From: an uncultured Paraprevotella sp.
GTDB taxonomy: Bacteria > Bacteroidota > Bacteroidia > Bacteroidales > Bacteroidaceae
Direction: 5' to 3'
NCBI GenBank assembly: GCA_944321365.1
Contig: CALULA010000001.1
Coordinates: 372,001-436,000 of the forward strand
Length of the DNA stretch: 64,000 bases
How positions within the stretch are numbered: the first letter of the stretch is position 1; the number at the start of each line of letters is the position of its first letter. Position numbers and translations under genes: made by a program. The notes under the pieces are model-generated. The model was not told the origin of the DNA. It did no database searches and worked only from the letters and a program-made list of their open reading frames with translations. Below, in pieces: positions 24,019-32,430 of the stretch.

Positions 24019-24662
24019 AGTTGTGGTCTGAAAGTGGCGGCTTCGTCTTCGGCAGCCGTGATGCAGAATTGCCCTTTGTCCCCCTTGTAGATGTTGATAT
24101 GGCTGAAGCCTGTCTGTGAGAGCATGTTTTTGATTTCACGGACAGGGTGAATCACCATGCCTTCTATCCGGCGAGTCCACCGTGTGTCTGCCGGGTCGCC
24201 GGCCTCGCAGCAGATCATGAACTGCCCGCCGGGCTTCAGCACCCGGTAGACCTCGGCGAAAGCTTTTTCCGGATCGGTCCAGAAATAGATGGTCTCGAAT
24301 GCCGTCACCATGTCGAACGTGTCGGCATCGTAGAGCAGCTCTTCGGCTCTGCCCGGCGTGATGAAGCATCGGCGGTCCAGGGCTTTCCGGTTGAGCCGGC
24401 GGGCAAAGGCCACGCTTTCTTCCGACACGTCCATGCCATGTATGATACCTTGCGGGCACAAGTCCAGCATGCGTGCGATGTTGGCCCCCCCGCCGCAGCC
24501 GATATCCAGCACGGTCCATTTTTTCCCCCATTCTACATGACTGAAACCCCATTCGGCCAGTTGCGCGTGTCCTCTGTTCATGGCCCGCAGGATTATCCGC
24601 CCCCAGAAGCCTTCCGGGCGGCGGGTGTTCTGCAGGATGTTGTTGATGAAGTTTGTTTTCAT
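24015..24662 (-). CDS. Class I SAM-dependent methyltransferase
   Basis: A 215-residue methyltransferase with the Rossmann motif I VLDIGCGGGANIARM, motif II around GMDVSEESVAFARR, and the post-motif FEVFR-like LKPGGQFMICCEAGDPAD. The fold belongs to the UbiE/arsenite-type group of small-molecule methyltransferases; the substrate is unknown. It is on the minus strand, with a ruined TetR regulator gene directly upstream in the same orientation, so the two may once have formed a regulator-target pair (inference). Confidence 0.82.
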   Translation of the reverse strand: MKTNFINNILQNTRRPEGFWGRIILRAMNRGHAQLAEWGFSHVEWGKKWTVLDIGCGGGANIARMLDLCPQGIIHGMDVSEESVAFARRLNRKALDRRCFITPGRAEELLYDADTFDMVTAFETIYFWTDPEKAFAEVYRVLKPGGQFMICCEAGDPADTRWTRRIEGMVIHPVREIKNMLSQTGFSHINIYKGDKGQFCITAAEDEAATFRPQL

Positions 24663-24786
24663 TGCTTTATGAGTGATTTTGTCCTTTATGTGTTTCTTTC
24701 TGTTTGTGCTTTCAGCTGATACTGTATCCCAGCAGTGAGCTGAACTGGAAGCTGAAGCGGGGGAAGCGGGCTGACAGTCGCATGCC

Positions 24787-24997
24787 TCAGCCCCAGCGTG
24801 CGGTGGAGTGACGCTGGTAGCAACTTTGCTCTATCAGACGGAGCGACGGCACCCACCGTTCCACTTCGTGTCCGTCGCTGACGCCGGAGCGGAACGCTGT
24901 TTCCCGCATGGGCACTTTCCGGTAGCCCTTTTCGAGGAACAGCGTCGCGGCAGAGCGCATGATGTTCAGACTTGATGTGGTCTTTTGCTGTTTGCAT
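24787..24997 (-). pseudogene. TetR-family regulator fragment (frameshifted, truncated)
   Basis: The frame that includes 24787 contains a clear TetR-type helix-turn-helix: NIMRSAATLFLEKGYRKV then MRETAFRSGVS. The plausible start, ATG 24997 (MQTAKDHIK), is in a different frame, so a frameshift near 24970 separates start from HTH. After GVS the TetR similarity ends and the frame stops at 24787, without the usual ligand-binding domain of about 140 residues. A good promoter element is retained at 25018-25025. The rest of the 434-bp gap down to the methyltransferase start holds no recognisable gene. Confidence 0.7.
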
Positions 24998-25017
24998 AAA
25001 CGTCCTTGTTTATGCTG

Positions 25018-25025
25018 CAAAATTA
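25018..25025 (-). promoter_or_regulatory. Promoter -7 element in front of the TetR remnant
   Basis: TAATTTTG on the minus strand, 20 bp before the putative original ATG at 24997. It could still drive the downstream methyltransferase gene. Confidence 0.55.
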
Positions 25026-25096
25026 GGGTGGCCGTCTTGCTGGTGCAATACCCAAAAGAGATGATTTTGACGGCGTGGAGGGCAATGGTGGCTGCC

Positions 25097-26758
25097 CTAC
25101 ATGAAGAGCATCAGTATCACTTGGCTGAGAATGACCCGGACAAACATGCCCAACGGATAGACGGTGGCATAACTGACGGACGCTTCGTTGCCCGGATAGC
25201 TGTCGTTCAGATAGTTCAAGGCCATGGGGTTGGCCATACTGCCACAAAGCATGCCGCATGTGGTCCCGAAGTTCATCCGGCATGCCCGCATGGCAATAAC
25301 GGCCACGATGAGCAAGGGTACCACCGTGATCAGAAAACCGCATGCCACCCAGAGGATGCCTTCGGGCCGCACTACGGTTTCAAAGAAGTGCGCCCCCGCG
25401 TCGATGCCGATACCGGCCAGGTAGAGTGAAAGACCGATGCCCCGGAGCATGAGGTTGGCACTGCGTGTGGTATAAGTGCGCATGTGCAGGCGCGGACCGA
25501 AACATCCCACCAGAATACCTACAATGATGGGTCCGCCGGCCAGCCCCATTTTCACGGGACTGCTGATGCCCGGAAAATTGAGAGGCACAGATCCCAGCAC
25601 TAATCCCAATACGATGCCGATGAAGATGGCGGCCAGATTGGGCTCGCGCAGGGTGGAAGCCGAGTTGCCCAACAGCCCGGCGACACGCTTGATGGCTTCT
25701 TTCTCGCCGATGACGGTCAGACGGTCGCCCAACTGCAGCACCAAGTCCGGTGTGGCCAGTATCTGTACACCGCTGCGCAGCACGCGGCTGATGTTGATGT
25801 CGTACGCGTTGCGCAGGTGTAGCGACCCCAGTCGTTTGCCGTTGATTTCAGAGCGGGTCACCACGATATGTTCCGACACCAGATTGCGGTCGATGCTGTT
25901 CCAGTCGATGTCTTCCTGATTCCAGTCGCGGTTTTCCTGCTCGCCGAACAGCAGCGTCAGGCTGGGCATTTCCTTTTCTGTCGTGATGACCAGGATGCGG
26001 TCGTTCTCCAGCAACTCTGTCGTACTGGTCGGGATGGTTACTTTGCCGTCGCGCCACAGACGTGACACCACGAACTTCAGATGGCTGTGTACGCCTAATT
26101 CTTTCAGCGTCTTGTGAAAAACACCGGGGTTGTGCACCTGAAATGCCGCTACATACGGTGCGTTCTCTGTTTCCGTATTCTTCTCTTTCAGGTCATCGGG
26201 GTGGGCCAGCAGTTTGCGGATGACCAAGATGGCCAGGATGACTCCCACCACGCCCAGCGGATAAGCCACGGCCGCACCCAGGGCTGCTCCGCTCGATGGC
26301 TCGCCCATTTGTTTCAATGTCTGTTGAGCCGCGCCGAGAGCCGGTGTGTTTGTTGTCGCACCGCAAAGCACGCCTACCATTTCCGGCAGGGGGATGGACA
26401 GCAGGTAGCTTAACAGCAGGGTGAGGGCCGTTCCGCCGAAAATCACACCGAGACTTAACATGTTGAGCGGAATGCCGCCGTGACGGAATGAGCTGAAAAA
26501 GCCGGGACCCACTTGCAGGCCGAGCGCATAGACGAACATGACCAGTCCGAAACTTTCTGCATAGTTCAGCATATCGGCATCCAGCGAAATGCCTAAATGC
26601 CCGGCCAGAATGCCCATAAAGAAAACAAAAGTAACGCCAAGCGATATGCCGCATATATGAATCTTGCCCAGCCAGAGCCCTGTGGCTGTTACCAGCGACA
26701 GCACGACTATGGCTTGTATGGCACTGTGCTCGAAGAGTATGCTGTTTATCCATTCCAT
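25097..26758 (-). CDS. AspT/YidE family antiporter with RCK_C domains
   Basis: A 553-residue inner-membrane transporter of the aspartate:alanine exchanger family. It has two homologous membrane halves (first: SAIQAIVVLSLVTATGLWLG to PLGVVGVILAILVI; second: LAAIFIGIVLGLVLGSVPL to the end) flanking a cytoplasmic region with two TrkA-C (RCK_C) domains (VTIPTSTTELLENDRILVIT; LATPDLVLQLGDRLTVIGE). Characterised AspT exchanges aspartate for alanine; the substrate here is unknown. Its -7 promoter element lies only 4 bp before the ATG, so the mRNA may be leaderless. Confidence 0.87.
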   Translation of the reverse strand: MEWINSILFEHSAIQAIVVLSLVTATGLWLGKIHICGISLGVTFVFFMGILAGHLGISLDADMLNYAESFGLVMFVYALGLQVGPGFFSSFRHGGIPLNMLSLGVIFGGTALTLLLSYLLSIPLPEMVGVLCGATTNTPALGAAQQTLKQMGEPSSGAALGAAVAYPLGVVGVILAILVIRKLLAHPDDLKEKNTETENAPYVAAFQVHNPGVFHKTLKELGVHSHLKFVVSRLWRDGKVTIPTSTTELLENDRILVITTEKEMPSLTLLFGEQENRDWNQEDIDWNSIDRNLVSEHIVVTRSEINGKRLGSLHLRNAYDINISRVLRSGVQILATPDLVLQLGDRLTVIGEKEAIKRVAGLLGNSASTLREPNLAAIFIGIVLGLVLGSVPLNFPGISSPVKMGLAGGPIIVGILVGCFGPRLHMRTYTTRSANLMLRGIGLSLYLAGIGIDAGAHFFETVVRPEGILWVACGFLITVVPLLIVAVIAMRACRMNFGTTCGMLCGSMANPMALNYLNDSYPGNEASVSYATVYPLGMFVRVILSQVILMLFM

Positions 26759-26762
26759 GCTG

Positions 26763-26770
26763 CAAAGGTA
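26763..26770 (-). promoter_or_regulatory. Promoter -7 element of the AspT-type gene
   Basis: TACCTTTG on the minus strand, ending 4 bp before the annotated ATG, which leaves almost no 5' leader. Confidence 0.6.
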
Positions 26771-26925
26771 TTACTTTTTGCTGACATAACAGACGGGAGA
26801 AAGGAAGAAGTGTGTCGCACACTTTCATTTTCCGTGTAGGGCGAACCGGGTGCAGATTTTCAGGACGGGTGGTTTGACCGGCTGATTTGACCGGCGGCTG
26901 TCGGCTTATGTCCGGTTGGGCCTAT

Positions 26926-27013
26926 GCGGAAAGCTCTTCGTTGCTTTGCGCACAGACGTCAGAGGTTTTCCGCAAGACTGACTGCGGTCTTGCGGAAAAC
27001 CTCTGACCTCTGT
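26926..27013. repeat. 22-bp phased repeat array E
   Basis: Cores start at 26926 (GCGGAA), 26948 (GCGCAC), 26970 (CCGCAAG) and 26992 (GCGGAA), exactly 22 bp apart. GCGGAA is the reverse complement of TTCCGC, so both core orientations occur in one phased array. It lies between the end of the trp operon and the AspT-type gene; the remaining part of this 333-bp gap holds the AspT promoter and nothing else recognised. Confidence 0.75.
26953..27012. repeat. Long inverted repeat within array E
   Basis: A perfect 21-bp inverted repeat (26958-26978 with 26987-27007) encloses 8 bp. Beyond one C-C mismatch it continues for 4 more pairs (26953-26956 with 27009-27012). There is no T run on either side, so it is not a standard terminator. 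It could form a cruciform in DNA or a very stable hairpin in RNA that protects trp mRNA 3' ends. Confidence 0.85.
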
Positions 27014-27091
27014 CGGGTGCCTTTAACGTTGGTGGTGCTTCAGCGGAAAATTGTTTCGGGTTGCCGGCGGGAAGACACCCGGCAGGAATCT

Positions 27092-27865
27092 TTATTTTTT
27101 CAAATCGTCCATCAGACGCTCCAGTGCGGCATTCGTGTCGTGACACTCATCGAGCAATGTAACGAAACGGCTGCCGATGATGGCTCCCGCCGCATTCTGC
27201 CATGCCGACTCCAGCGTCTGCCTGTTGCTGATGCCGAAGCCTATCATGCGCGGATGCTTCAGCTGCATCCGGTTGACGCGGTTGAAGTAGGCCTGCTTTT
27301 CGGCATTGAATTCCTTTTGCGCGCCTGTTGTGGAAGCTGACGATACCATATAGATAAACCCGTCGGTGTTCGCGTCAATGAACCGGATGCGTTCTTCGCT
27401 GGTTTCGGGCGTGATGAGCATGATGATTTTCAGTCCGTAGCGGTCGGCTATGGGCTTGTAGGTCTTCATATAGTCGTGGAAGGGCAGGTCTGGGATGATG
27501 ACGCCGTCTATGCCGCATGCGTTACAGCTTTGGCAGAAAGCCTCAAAACCATAATGGAAGATGGGATTCAGGTAGCCCATCAGAATGAGCGGTATGTCCA
27601 CATCGCGGCGGATGTCTGTCAGCTGATCGAACAGCCGTCGCAGACTCATGCCGTTTTTCAGTGCTTTTGTGGCTGCGTCCTGTACGACGGGACCATCGGC
27701 CATGGGGTCGCTGAAGGGGATGCCCACTTCGATCATGTCTATACCGTTGTGGGCCAGCGTGCGGATGATGTCAGCCGTTCCCTCGGCGGTGAGGTGTCCT
27801 GCACAGAAATACAGGGAGAGGATATGCTCTTTCTTTTTGTTGAATAGTTCGTTGATTCTGTTCAT
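27092..27865 (-). CDS. trpA: Tryptophan synthase alpha subunit
   Basis: A 257-residue TIM-barrel enzyme that cleaves indole-3-glycerol phosphate to indole and glyceraldehyde 3-phosphate and passes indole to TrpB. Visible: MIEVGIPFSDPMADGPVVQ with catalytic Glu and substrate residues, LMGYLNPIFHYGFEAF, GVIIPDLPFHD with the catalytic Asp, and MVSSASTTGAQ. It is the last gene of the trp operon, 19 bp after trpF. The alpha subunit is separated from its partner trpB, which is first in the operon. Confidence 0.96.
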   Translation of the reverse strand: MNRINELFNKKKEHILSLYFCAGHLTAEGTADIIRTLAHNGIDMIEVGIPFSDPMADGPVVQDAATKALKNGMSLRRLFDQLTDIRRDVDIPLILMGYLNPIFHYGFEAFCQSCNACGIDGVIIPDLPFHDYMKTYKPIADRYGLKIIMLITPETSEERIRFIDANTDGFIYMVSSASTTGAQKEFNAEKQAYFNRVNRMQLKHPRMIGFGISNRQTLESAWQNAAGAIIGSRFVTLLDECHDTNAALERLMDDLKK

Positions 27866-27884
27866 AATGTATTGTTTTATAGTT

Positions 27885-28532
27885 CTATACTCTTGTTTGT
27901 TTACGTAGTTCTTCCATAAATGTGCGCAGGCTTTCCACGTCCTTCAGGCCCGGTGAACATTCAAAGCGGGAGTTGATGTCTATGCCGGCCCAGCAGGGGT
28001 GGTCGAAGCGGGCGAGCCGTTCCACATCGTCCGGTCCGATGCCTCCGCTGAGCAGAAACGGCCTATGTCCATGGTAGTGTCGCAGTGTCGTCCAGTTGAA
28101 ACTCCGTCCGCTGCCGCCTTTCCCGGCACATTGCGTGTCGAAGAGGAAGTAGTCGCACACCGGGGCATAGGCTTCTGTGTCGGGGAACGGTGCGTCGGCG
28201 GCGATGCTGAAAGTCTTAATCACTTCTACGTCGCGTCCGTTCTGCGAGAGTGTTTCCCTGATGCGGCGGCAGAAGTCAGGAGTTTCCTCTCCGTGCAATT
28301 GGATGAGCTGCAGTCCGAGCCTTTCTGTCTGGCAGGCCACATATTGCAGTTCCGGGTTGACGAACACCCCCACGCGGCGGCAATGCTCCGGCAGATAGGC
28401 GGGTGTTTCAATGACATGCCGTCGGGAGCCTTCCCAGCAGATGAACCCCATCCAGTCCGGTGCAAGCTGTTCCACTCGCTTTATGTTGTCGGCTTCGCGC
28501 ATGCCGCAGATTTTGATGATGAGGCGTCTCAT
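27885..28532 (-). CDS. trpF: Phosphoribosylanthranilate isomerase
   Basis: A 215-residue TIM-barrel isomerase converting phosphoribosylanthranilate to the enol CdRP, step three from anthranilate. Signatures: IKICGMREADNI with the catalytic Cys, LIQLHGEETPDFC, FLLSGGIGPDDV and GIDINSRFECSPGLKD. It is a separate gene rather than fused to trpC as in enterobacteria. Its ATG overlaps the trpC stop by 4 bp (ATGA), so translation is coupled. Confidence 0.95.
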   Translation of the reverse strand: MRRLIIKICGMREADNIKRVEQLAPDWMGFICWEGSRRHVIETPAYLPEHCRRVGVFVNPELQYVACQTERLGLQLIQLHGEETPDFCRRIRETLSQNGRDVEVIKTFSIAADAPFPDTEAYAPVCDYFLFDTQCAGKGGSGRSFNWTTLRHYHGHRPFLLSGGIGPDDVERLARFDHPCWAGIDINSRFECSPGLKDVESLRTFMEELRKQTRV

Positions 28533-29368
28533 TGTTCTACGGCTTTGATGAAGGTTCTCAAGGCTTGTCCGGGGTCGGGTTGCCGCATGAATGTCTCTCC
28601 GATCAGAAAGCCGCGGAAGCCGGCGTCGCGCAACAGCCTGACGGTCTCAGGGTCTGATATGCCGCTTTCCGACACCAGCAACAGGTTGTCCGGCAACCGT
28701 GATGCGATGCGGAAGGAGTTTTCCACGTTCGTGTGGAATGTGCCGAGGTGGCGGTTGTTTACGCCCAGCATGTCGGGCTGTGTGTCCGCATAGGGCAGTT
28801 CTGTTTCGCTATGGATTTCCAGCAGCACTTCCATGCCCAGCTCGTGGGCTTTCCGTGTGAGCCCGGTGCACTGGTCTTCGGTCAGGGCGGCGGCGATCAG
28901 CAAAACGGCATCCGCTCCTGCCTTCCGTGCCTGATAGAGCTGATATTCATCGATGATGAAATCTTTGCGCAGTATGGGGACATCCACAGCGGGACGCACT
29001 CGGCGGATGAAGTCAAGTTCGCCGCCGAAATAAGTGCGGTCGGTCAGTATCGACAGGGCCGATGCTCCGGCACGGGCGTATGTCGGGGGGATGACTTCCA
29101 CCTGGCCGTTCTGTCGGATCCAGCCTTTCGAGGGAGACTTCCGCTTGAATTCGGCGATGATGCCCGAACGGGAGCGGGCCAAAGCCTTTCGCATGGAGCG
29201 ACACTTGCGCAAAGTGCACTTATTTTCTTGATTTGATTGCGGTTGTTGGTCAGCATCGCTTAGCATTTTTTCCACTTCGCCATAGAGCTGTTGTGGGGGA
29301 ATCTGCTTTTTTTCCTCTTCTATCTCAATCCGTTTGTTGGCCAATATTTCTTCCAAAATGTCTTTCAT
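28529..29368 (-). CDS. trpC: Indole-3-glycerol phosphate synthase
   Basis: A 279-residue TIM-barrel enzyme that cyclises CdRP to indole-3-glycerol phosphate. Signatures: IIAEFKRKSPSKGWI with the catalytic Glu and Lys, ALSILTDRTYFGGEL, VPILRKDFIIDEYQ with the second Lys, and VSESGISDPETV. Residues about 40-55 hold a polar insert (DADQQPQSNQENK) relative to typical family members. It lies 9 bp after trpD. Confidence 0.95.
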   Translation of the reverse strand: MKDILEEILANKRIEIEEEKKQIPPQQLYGEVEKMLSDADQQPQSNQENKCTLRKCRSMRKALARSRSGIIAEFKRKSPSKGWIRQNGQVEVIPPTYARAGASALSILTDRTYFGGELDFIRRVRPAVDVPILRKDFIIDEYQLYQARKAGADAVLLIAAALTEDQCTGLTRKAHELGMEVLLEIHSETELPYADTQPDMLGVNNRHLGTFHTNVENSFRIASRLPDNLLLVSESGISDPETVRLLRDAGFRGFLIGETFMRQPDPGQALRTFIKAVEQ

Positions 29369-29377
29369 CGTTCTTTA

Positions 29378-30373
29378 TTAACCGTTGAGTTCTACATATT
29401 TTTTCAGGCAGGCCAGTGCCCGTCCGCTTTCCAGCGATTCGCGGGCAATGGCCAGACATTCTGCGATGTCCTTGTCGCGTTCGATCACCTTGATGGCAAA
29501 AGCTGCATTAGCCAGTACAACGTTCTTTCGGCTTTCCGTGCTGCGGTTTTCCAGAATACTGTCGAAGATTTCGGCAGCTTCCTCTACAGTCTTTCCGCCG
29601 AACAGCTCTTCGGGGCGCACCGCAGGCATACCGATGTCGGCGGGACGGAATATTTTCTCCATCGAATTGGCCTTTACCTTGAAGTTTCCGGTGAGTGATA
29701 TTTCGTCATATCCGTCGATGCTGTTTACGATGCCGTAGCCGATGCCCAATTTTTCGTAGACACTGCTGTACAGTCTCATCTGATTGAGGTTGGCCACGCC
29801 CAGCAACTGGTAGGCCGGCCTGCAGGGATTCACCAGTGGGCCTAACAGGTTGAAGCAAGTGGGAATCTGGAGCTGCTTGCGTACCGGTGCCACCGATTTC
29901 ATGCCATGGGCAAACAGTGGGGCATGCAGATAGGCAAAATGACAGACGTCCATGCTGTGGCGGAGCTTGTCTGTATCGGCGGTAAATTTTATGCCGTGCT
30001 GTTCCATGACATTGCTTGCGCCGGAGGTGGAAGTGGCTGCATAGTTGCCGTGCTTGGCAACGTGATAGCCGGCTCCCGCCACAACGAGGCAGGCACAGGT
30101 GGAGATGTTGAATGTGTTTTTTTCGTCTCCGCCGGTCCCTACGATGTCGATGACCTTATGGGGAGCGAAGTCTACAGGCTGTCCGGTTTCGATCAGCCCG
30201 TCGCACAGGCCGAGCAGCTCATCCACTTTGATGCCCCGCATGATGAGTCCGGTGAGCAATGAGCTGATTTGTACTGTGTTGTATTGTCCGTCTACGATGT
30301 TGTGGATGATCAGGCGGGTCTCTTCACGGCTCAACACTTCGCCGTTTACGATTCTTGTGAGTATTTTTTTCAT
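29378..30373 (-). CDS. trpD: Anthranilate phosphoribosyltransferase
   Basis: A 331-residue enzyme that joins anthranilate to PRPP. Signatures: DIVGTGGDEKNTFNIST (PRPP-binding GTGGD), KHGNYAATSTSGASNVME, and NLLGPLVNPCRPAYQLLGV. It is a free-standing protein, not fused to the glutamine amidotransferase. The order trpG, trpD, trpC is kept, with 12 bp after trpG and 9 bp before trpC. Confidence 0.95.
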   Translation of the reverse strand: MKKILTRIVNGEVLSREETRLIIHNIVDGQYNTVQISSLLTGLIMRGIKVDELLGLCDGLIETGQPVDFAPHKVIDIVGTGGDEKNTFNISTCACLVVAGAGYHVAKHGNYAATSTSGASNVMEQHGIKFTADTDKLRHSMDVCHFAYLHAPLFAHGMKSVAPVRKQLQIPTCFNLLGPLVNPCRPAYQLLGVANLNQMRLYSSVYEKLGIGYGIVNSIDGYDEISLTGNFKVKANSMEKIFRPADIGMPAVRPEELFGGKTVEEAAEIFDSILENRSTESRKNVVLANAAFAIKVIERDKDIAECLAIARESLESGRALACLKKYVELNG

Positions 30374-30385
30374 GTGGTGTCTGGT

Positions 30386-30973
30386 TTATAAGGATGATGC
30401 TGGAGTAGTTTTATGCCGCAGAAAGTTTTCCACAATATGGCGGCCGTCCGGTGTCAGCACGGATTCCGGGTGGAACTGTATGCCATGAATGTCATGGTTC
30501 CTGTGGCGCAAGGCCATGATTTGCCCCTCCTGGCTCCGGGCTGTAACCATCAGGCATTGCGGCAGTCCCTTGTCGGACACTATCCATGAGTGGTATCGTC
30601 CGACGGCTATTTGCCTGGGCAGCCCGTCGAAGAGATAGTCATCGCCGGTCAGCAGGCAGGGAGTCTGTACTCCGTGGAATACTTCGGGCAGATTGACCAG
30701 TTGCGCACCGAACGCTTCGCCTATGGCTTGATGGCCGAGGCAGACACCGAGCATGGGCTTGCGTCCGGCATAGGTGCGGATGACGTTCAGCAAAAGTCCG
30801 GCCTCTTCCGGTATGCCCGGCCCCGGACTAAGAATGATTTTGTCATAAGTCTCCAGTTCCTTCAGGGCGAAAGAGTCGTTGCGCAGCACGGTGACTTCTG
30901 CTCCACATTCCCGTATCAGATGGGAGAGATTGTAGGTGAAAGAGTCGTAATTGTCGATAATAACTGTTTTCAT
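30386..30973 (-). CDS. trpG: Anthranilate synthase component II (glutamine amidotransferase)
   Basis: A 195-residue class I glutamine amidotransferase that supplies ammonia to TrpE. Signatures: IIDNYDSFTYNL, LSPGPGIPEEAG, LGVCLGHQAIGEAFGA with the nucleophile Cys, and GIQFHPESVLT with the His-x-Glu pair. It could in principle also serve folate synthesis (PabA), but its place between trpE and trpD assigns it to tryptophan. It starts 23 bp after trpE. Confidence 0.94.
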   Translation of the reverse strand: MKTVIIDNYDSFTYNLSHLIRECGAEVTVLRNDSFALKELETYDKIILSPGPGIPEEAGLLLNVIRTYAGRKPMLGVCLGHQAIGEAFGAQLVNLPEVFHGVQTPCLLTGDDYLFDGLPRQIAVGRYHSWIVSDKGLPQCLMVTARSQEGQIMALRHRNHDIHGIQFHPESVLTPDGRHIVENFLRHKTTPASSL

Positions 30974-30996
30974 AAGGCTGTTTGTGTTGTGGATGT

Positions 30997-32397
30997 TTAC
31001 ATGTTCTCTGCCATTTGGATGGCGCGTCGCAGGGCACCCAGTTTGTTGTTGACTTCCTGTAATTCATATTCTTCGTTGCTTTTGGCTACGATGCCGCCTC
31101 CGGCTTGGAACCACAACTCGTTGTTGCGACTTACGAAAGTGCGGATCGTGATGGCCTGGTTCAATGAACCGTTCAGGCCGATGAAGCCGATGCACCCTCC
31201 GTATGCGCCGCGGTTGTGCGGCTCCAGCTCACTGATGAGTTGCATGGCCCGCACTTTGGGCGCACCCGACAAGGTTCCGGCCGGAAAGGTGTCTATGAAT
31301 GTTTTCACCGGATCGGCCTGCTCATCCAGTGTCCCGCTGACACGGCTCACCAGGTGAATTACATGACTGTAATACTGCATGTCCTTATAGAAGTCCACTT
31401 TCACGTCGTGACAGTTGCGGCTCAGGTCGTTGCGGGCCAGGTCTACCAACATGACATGTTCGGCATTTTCTTTCGGATCGTTTTTCAGAAACCGTGCGTT
31501 CTGTTCGTCCAGTGCCATGTTGCCCGTGCGTCTGGTAGTTCCGGCGATGGGGTCGATGTAGGCAGTCCGTCCCTCGATGCGGCAGTGTGTTTCGGGCGAA
31601 GAACCGAAGATGCGGAAGCCGCCAAAGTCGAAATAGAACAGATAGGGGCTGGGATTGATGCTCCGTAAGGCACGGTAGAGCTTGAAATCGTCGCCCTCGT
31701 AGCATTGTACGAAACGGCGGCTCAGCACAATCTGGAACACGTCGCCACGCAGACAGTGCGCGATGCCTTGCCGGATATTCGCTTTGTGCTCTTCGTCGGT
31801 CAAGGTGCTGGTCGTTTCTCCTACAGGATGAAAATCGTATACGGCAAAGTTGTGGTTGCGTATCACTTTCTCCAGTTCGTCGAGAGTGTCCGGCTCGTTG
31901 TTCTCGATGAGCTCAGTGAGCGTGAGTGTGTTGTTGAAGTGGTCGAAAACGATAACATATTTATACAGGATATACAGGATGTCCGGGGCATCGTTGCGCT
32001 CCTCCATGCTGTCTTTGATAGGGATATGTTCAAAATAGTGTACGGCATTGAACGAAGTGTAGCCGTAGAGTCCGCAGAATTCTCTTTTATCTCCTTCCAC
32101 TTGAAAGCATTGCAGAAAGTCGTTGATGGCCCGTTCGACGGGATAGTCTTCGTTGATGCTCCGGCTGGTTTGCGTGCCGTCGGGCAGCAATGCGGTAGAC
32201 ATGCCGTGTCCGATACTGATGCTGCCTATCGGATTCAGGGCGATGAATGAACGGCTGTTGTCATGACTGTGGTAATCAGAGCTTTCCATAAGTGCGCTTT
32301 GCGGATAAAGGTCGCGGACTTTCAGATAGGTGCTCACGGGAGTGTACAAGTCGCCGAGGATCTGTCGGCTGGCTACGTTATAGTGAAAAGTATTCAT
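30997..32397 (-). CDS. trpE: Anthranilate synthase component I
   Basis: A 466-residue chorismate-utilising enzyme forming anthranilate from chorismate and ammonia. The N-terminal half contains the LMESSDYHSHDNSRSF region, a variant of the LLES tryptophan feedback-binding motif. The C-terminal half has IVLSRRFVQ, LFYFDFGGFRIFGSSPETHCRIEG (read in parts), IAGTTRRTGN, HVMLVDLARNDLSR and FPAGTLSGAPKVRAM, all typical of the active site. It is second in the operon, 33 bp after trpB. Confidence 0.95.
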   Translation of the reverse strand: MNTFHYNVASRQILGDLYTPVSTYLKVRDLYPQSALMESSDYHSHDNSRSFIALNPIGSISIGHGMSTALLPDGTQTSRSINEDYPVERAINDFLQCFQVEGDKREFCGLYGYTSFNAVHYFEHIPIKDSMEERNDAPDILYILYKYVIVFDHFNNTLTLTELIENNEPDTLDELEKVIRNHNFAVYDFHPVGETTSTLTDEEHKANIRQGIAHCLRGDVFQIVLSRRFVQCYEGDDFKLYRALRSINPSPYLFYFDFGGFRIFGSSPETHCRIEGRTAYIDPIAGTTRRTGNMALDEQNARFLKNDPKENAEHVMLVDLARNDLSRNCHDVKVDFYKDMQYYSHVIHLVSRVSGTLDEQADPVKTFIDTFPAGTLSGAPKVRAMQLISELEPHNRGAYGGCIGFIGLNGSLNQAITIRTFVSRNNELWFQAGGGIVAKSNEEYELQEVNNKLGALRRAIQMAENM

Positions 32398-32430
32398 ATT
32401 AATGGTGTTGTGTGAAACATGTTGTCATAT

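Noticed and set aside
23728-24090. Plus-strand frame of 120 codons after the PPTase gene
   Set aside because: Opposite the methyltransferase end; Cys/Ser-rich composition without motif, no good start context.
24686-24997. Frame of 103 codons starting MQTAKDHIK as an intact gene
   Set aside because: Only its first nine residues look like a TetR start; the helix-turn-helix is in another frame, so this is the frameshifted part of a pseudogene.
26953-27012. Long hairpin in array E as an intrinsic terminator
   Set aside because: The stem is very strong but there is no T run on either strand; kept as an inverted repeat.
27062-27084. Hairpin after trpA as the trp operon terminator
   Set aside because: The 6-bp stem is short, the loop is long and no T tract follows on the minus strand.
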